Shown here piece after piece: positions 61,053-64,000 of a stretch of 64,000 bases of DNA. The notes below the pieces were generated by a model, which made no database searches, was not told where the DNA came from, and saw nothing but the letters and a program-made list of their open reading frames with translations. The stretch's first letter is position 1; the number at the start of each line of letters is the position of its first letter. A program made the translations under genes and the position numbers. Origin of the DNA: Prolixibacter denitrificans. GTDB taxonomy: Bacteria > Bacteroidota > Bacteroidia > Bacteroidales > Prolixibacteraceae. Location: the NCBI RefSeq assembly GCF_003014495.1, contig NZ_PYGC01000011.1:62001-126000 (forward strand), given 5' to 3'.

Positions 61053-61775
61053 ATGATTAGCATCGAGATAAAACTATTCAAAAATAAAAAGCAGATTCTT
61101 CCGGCAGCTGTTTTGTTGCTGGCACTACTTTTCCTGGCTTTTTTTGAGTATTGGTTTGGAGCCGGAGACAAGCAACTAAATGGTGCTGCATTGGCCGAAT
61201 TCGTTTCGATACGGGCCAGTCAGTCAACCTTGCCAGCCTTGTTCTTTCTGTTTTGGGTGTTACAACGTACTGTTCACCTGATTAACACGGGCTACTACAA
61301 AATGCTTCTGGTAAATGGCTGGCCGCGCCACCAACTGTTTTTGTACAGTATTCTGCAAGTTAGTTTGTATGCTCTCTCGTTTCTGCTGCCGAATTTTATT
61401 TGTTACGCTGTTCTCAGCTTCTTCTATAGCACTAACCCACTGCAATTACTTTTGAATACCGATTATAACGCGTTAATATCGCAGTTCTTATATCTCACAG
61501 CAACTGGTTTTATTGCACTAACCATTGCTTTTTGGCGTCCTTCGCCGGTCATGGCTTTACCCCTTCTGGTATACTGGCTGCTCGAAGGTTGGGTGGTTAA
61601 TATTATCCACCGTAAGCTGGAGTCCGACGCCGGTAACTTCTTGCCGCTTCAGGCCATTAAACAAACGATCTCCGAGAACCTGCTGGGTACGCCACAAATA
61701 GCGATGATAGCTGCTTATTCGCTGTTGTTTTTACTGATTCTCCATCTTTCCATCCAAAAAAGAATGTTCGTATGA
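61053..61775 (+). CDS. ABC transporter permease-like membrane protein, 240 aa
   Basis: Six hydrophobic segments (about 15-32, 50-70, 95-118, 133-152, 158-175, 210-230); no hydrophilic periplasmic domain. Similar in layout to the ABC-2 permeases of bacteriocin self-protection and antibiotic export systems. It lies between the ATPase and a thioredoxin-like gene, whose start overlaps this stop. Confidence 0.8.
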   Translation: MISIEIKLFKNKKQILPAAVLLLALLFLAFFEYWFGAGDKQLNGAALAEFVSIRASQSTLPALFFLFWVLQRTVHLINTGYYKMLLVNGWPRHQLFLYSILQVSLYALSFLLPNFICYAVLSFFYSTNPLQLLLNTDYNALISQFLYLTATGFIALTIAFWRPSPVMALPLLVYWLLEGWVVNIIHRKLESDAGNFLPLQAIKQTISENLLGTPQIAMIAAYSLLFLLILHLSIQKRMFV

Positions 61776-62344
61776 AGTTGAAATATCCCATCATTATTGT
61801 TCTTGTTTTTGTTACGGCATTGGTATTGAATAACAAGGTAACCGAATGGAAAACCTACCGCTTCTATAGTCAATTGAAAAGTATTGATGATCCCATTCGG
61901 GAGGAACTTAAAAAAGATGAATTTCTCAGCGACGAAGCCGATGACTCAACCCTGGTGATTAATCTGTGGGCGACCTGGTGTGGCCCCTGCCAGAAGGAAA
62001 TTCCTTTATTGAATGGGCTCGTGGATAAATACGAAGATGGACATACGCTTTTTCTTTCGGTCACCGATGAGAGTGAGAAAGAAGTCTCGGAATGGGTGGA
62101 ACTGCAAAAAAACGAGCCGGAATATTTCCCGATGTATGAAAACAAACGGCTGATGAACTACCTGTTTCAACTGAACCCGAAAGCTGGCTTGAAAAAAGGA
62201 CGATTCCCGGAATTGTAGCCTACCAACATCATTATCCACAATGGAAAATTGAGGCTTTTTGAACAGGGCTTCTCGAAAGGAAATGTCGCAAAGATGGATT
62301 CTGTTTTGGCAAAAATAAAAGGTGAAAAAGATAGAAGATTATAG
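61772..62344 (+). pseudogene. TlpA-like thioredoxin gene interrupted by an in-frame amber codon
   Basis: Membrane-anchored (TM 5-20) thioredoxin-fold protein with WCGPC at residues 69-73 (Cys70, Cys73). The frame closes at TAG 62216-62218 after RFPEL. The same frame then continues for another 41 sense codons, PTNIIIHNGKLRLFEQGF and a helix ending KDRRL, to a stop at 62344. That segment is the missing cis-Pro strand and C-terminal helix of the thioredoxin fold. A single Tyr (TAC/TAT) to TAG change would explain it. Either a recent loss, a sequencing error, or amber read-through. Confidence 0.75.
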
Positions 62345-62412
62345 TTGACATTTTTTGGTTTTAAAGAGAATTGACGTTGAGAACTGCAGGTCTCTCGCTA
62401 AATAAATGATTG

Positions 62413-62911
62413 ATGAGAACAGCATTAACCACTGTCATATTATTCTGTTTTTTGGGCACTTGCTTTGCGCAAAAATCAAATAAGGGTATTTATAAGGAAT
62501 TATATCAGTTCGCGGCAAACACTGGCCGATTGGATACGAAAATGAAAATTCCAAATGATGGTTATTCTGCTCTGTGTGAGAGAGTTGATAAGTTCAGATG
62601 GTACTTTTAGTCAACAATATGGTATATATCAATTTGAAACAAACACTGAAGATTCGGGAATAAACATTCTTTTCAAAAAGAAAGAGAATTATGAAATCTA
62701 TGATATATCGAATTTTGGATTTTTTATGTCACGATTATTAAGCATTTTAAATGACACTTCATTTAATCTAACCGATTCGATCAAATTGAAATATATACGA
62801 GAGGTAGTTAATATCTATAAAGAGAATTCAGAACTACAAGTAAATATCACTCTTAAAGTAGATCACGGTCGATTTAAGATGTTTATTGATAATAGCAATT
62901 TTGTTAAGTAG
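62413..62911 (+). pseudogene. Frameshifted secreted protein gene
   Basis: A signal-peptide reading frame from ATG 62413 (TVILFCFLGTCFAQKSNKG) closes at 62610. The adjacent frame, from about 62555, continues with IYQFETNTEDSGINILFKKKENYEIYDISNFGFF and a beta/alpha pattern to 62911. The two parts overlap over 62555-62610, so one insertion or deletion there would restore a single protein of about 165 residues. It follows the interrupted thioredoxin gene. No recognised family. Confidence 0.6.
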
Positions 62912-63026
62912 ATTTCCTTTGAGTATTTGATGTTGAGGTAAGCTGTTGATATAGTTTTGCTTATTTCTGACTTGTGTTTTGAATGACTTGGTCCTCAATT
63001 TCTACATGGCGAAACTATGGAAATGT

Positions 63027-63383
63027 CTATCGTCCCAACGCCTCCTTAATCGCTTCCACCGTCTTTTTCGCGTTCCCGACAAACAGTTGACCGTCGATTT
63101 CGAAGATGGGGCGTTTCAGGAAAGTGTAATCTATCAGCAGCAGTTTTTTGTAGTCAGCATCGCTGGTCACCGGATGTTCGGTCAGGGCATCCTTCAGTTT
63201 GCGGGCCCGTTTGTTGATCAATTCCTCATAACTGCCAGTTTGCTGGTAGAAACGCTCTACCTGTTCTTCGGTTACAGGATGGAACTTGATATCCTGCTGT
63301 TCAAAGCTGTCGTCAACACCCACTTCTTTCATGATTCGCTTGCTGGTGTCGCAGGTTGAGAGGTAATATACTTTTCGTTGCAT
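63027..63383 (-). CDS. ArsC/Spx-family protein
   Basis: A 118-aa thioredoxin-fold protein. The active-site-like segment VYYLSTCDTSKRIM has Cys11 at the ArsC position; the second half has RARKLKDALTEHP and LLIDYTFLKRPIFEIDGQLFVGN, matching the family's RP-x-cis-Pro strand. It is YffB/ArsC-like; whether it reduces arsenate, or is a regulatory or thiol-handling relative, cannot be told. ATG 63383 is chosen over 63467. Confidence 0.85.
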   Translation of the reverse strand: MQRKVYYLSTCDTSKRIMKEVGVDDSFEQQDIKFHPVTEEQVERFYQQTGSYEELINKRARKLKDALTEHPVTSDADYKKLLLIDYTFLKRPIFEIDGQLFVGNAKKTVEAIKEALGR

Positions 63384-63433
63384 GATTATTCTTGTTTTGG
63401 GCAGGAAGATAGGGAAAAATGGAAACAAAACAG

Positions 63434-63470
63434 GCGCAGCAGGCTTCCACAAAAGCCTGCTGTGCACTTT
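63434..63470 (-). terminator. Intrinsic terminator of the DsrE-like gene
   Basis: A 13-bp stem GCGCAGCAGGCTT (63434-63446) with 63453-63465, one G-T pair, loop of 6, followed on the - strand by CTGTTTTGTTT. Confidence 0.85.
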
Positions 63471-63488
63471 TTATATAAACTGTGGTGT

Positions 63489-63911
63489 TTACAGTTCGAT
63501 ACTCATGTATCCTTCTTTCTGTAATTGAAAGTCATAAAGGAGCCCGTTTTTTGTTACATGAATTTGTTTGGGCAAGCTTTGGGGAGCGATCTTAAATTTC
63601 TTTAAAGACAATCCGCAAGCATACAATTCAACGTGATTTTTTTCTGCCATTTCCAGGTACGGGGCCATCTTGTCCATTTGAGTGACATTGGTAATTGTTT
63701 TACCGCAAATTATCACCTTAAACTTACCAAATTGACTTCCGTCTTCAGCGGCCAAATCTTTCGCTGCCAGAATAATTGGCTTCAATTGTTTTATGTTCCG
63801 GGTGAGAACGATGTAGTTTTTAACGTTTGAATTTTCCGGAACCCTGGCCTCACTTTTACCTGCCGTCAGGAGCGTGAAAATGGCGGCGATCATAACGATG
63901 TATGTTTTCAT
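63489..63911 (-). CDS. Periplasmic DsrE/DsrF-like protein
   Basis: A 140-aa protein with a signal peptide (1-22, ending SEAR). The DsrE-type fold is visible: YIVLTRNIKQLKPIILAAKDL, GKFKVIICGKTI, MAEKNHVELYACGLSLKKFKI (Cys conserved in DsrE) and VTKNGLLYDFQLQKEGYMSIEL. Members of this superfamily carry sulfur, but an exported version suggests a stress or thiol role. Its ATG overlaps the TGA of the upstream membrane-protein gene (ATGA), so the two are co-translated. Confidence 0.83.
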   Translation of the reverse strand: MKTYIVMIAAIFTLLTAGKSEARVPENSNVKNYIVLTRNIKQLKPIILAAKDLAAEDGSQFGKFKVIICGKTITNVTQMDKMAPYLEMAEKNHVELYACGLSLKKFKIAPQSLPKQIHVTKNGLLYDFQLQKEGYMSIEL

Positions 63912-64000
63912 GCTTTCGTGTTTTTGAAGATGTTAAAATTGTTATTCAAAGCGAAGAACATCAATCCTCCAAATATGGCGATGTTCTTAAACAACGGTCC
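63908..64000 (-). CDS. DoxX-like membrane protein, C-terminal fragment
   Basis: The final 30 codons of a gene entering from the right edge. The hydrophobic end PLFKNIAIFGGLMFFALNN resembles the last TM of DoxX family proteins (LKNxAIxGGLL). It is in operon with the DsrE-like gene. DoxX and sulfur-carrier pairings are known, but the fragment is too short to be certain. Confidence 0.45.
   Translation of the reverse strand, partial: GPLFKNIAIFGGLMFFALNNNFNIFKNTKA

Overview
The window reads as chromosome from a Bacteroidota bacterium. The evidence is a SusC/SusD pair with FecI/FecR-type regulators, many outer-membrane and lipoprotein signals, TAnnTTTG-type promoters, almost no Shine-Dalgarno sequences, and intergenic short palindromes of the kind common in Bacteroidia. 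The mix of oxygen-sensitive Fe-S hydro-lyases, citrate-lyase-type proteins, sulfide:quinone reductase and fumarase suggests a facultative or strict anaerobe, perhaps Marinilabiliales-like. That placement is inference. No rRNA, tRNA, CRISPR array or insertion sequence was recognised.

Layout. 1-11.9 kb: mnmA start, a GNAT-like protein, a serine hydrolase, the agmatine-to-putrescine pair aguA-aguB, an MscS channel, a sugar-type oxidoreductase, a zinc metallopeptidase, a GH18 chitinase lipoprotein, an AhpD-like protein and a small surface protein. 12.3-25.1 kb: nine co-directional genes: citrate lyase acyl-carrier/beta fusion, citrate lyase alpha, a beta-decarboxylating dehydrogenase, an HD protein, two fused LeuC-LeuD-type hydro-lyases, aminoadipate-semialdehyde dehydrogenase and two saccharopine dehydrogenases. 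25.2-32 kb: hypothetical and envelope proteins, an AT-rich pair of membrane-anchored proteins, a palindrome-rich spacer and an ABC-2 exporter. 32.2-35.7 kb: sulfide:quinone oxidoreductase with an unlisted 54-residue partner, then a cysteine-desulfurase-like enzyme. 35.8-47.6 kb: an ECF sigma/FecR-controlled SusCD locus with two GH92 alpha-mannosidases. 47.8-56.8 kb: housekeeping genes (lactonase, RRM protein, transaldolase, stress proteins, methyltransferase, fumarase, SDR) and repeat-rich spacers. 57.2-62.9 kb: a second ECF/FecR operon with an STN-domain protein that has no TonB barrel, an ABC exporter, and two interrupted genes. 63-64 kb: ArsC-like, DsrE-like and the end of a DoxX-like gene.

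The most interesting part is 12.3-25.1 kb. Read together, its enzymes could degrade lysine through saccharopine and aminoadipate and then run the carbon end of the fungal/Thermus alpha-aminoadipate pathway backwards: reductive carboxylation of 2-oxoadipate to homoisocitrate, isomerisation to homocitrate, and cleavage by a citrate-lyase-type homocitrate lyase to acetate and 2-oxoglutarate. By cofactor counting this is redox neutral. The only missing step is the aminoadipate aminotransferase. This is a hypothesis from gene content, a specificity motif in the dehydrogenase and an FNR-like operator upstream. It has not been demonstrated.
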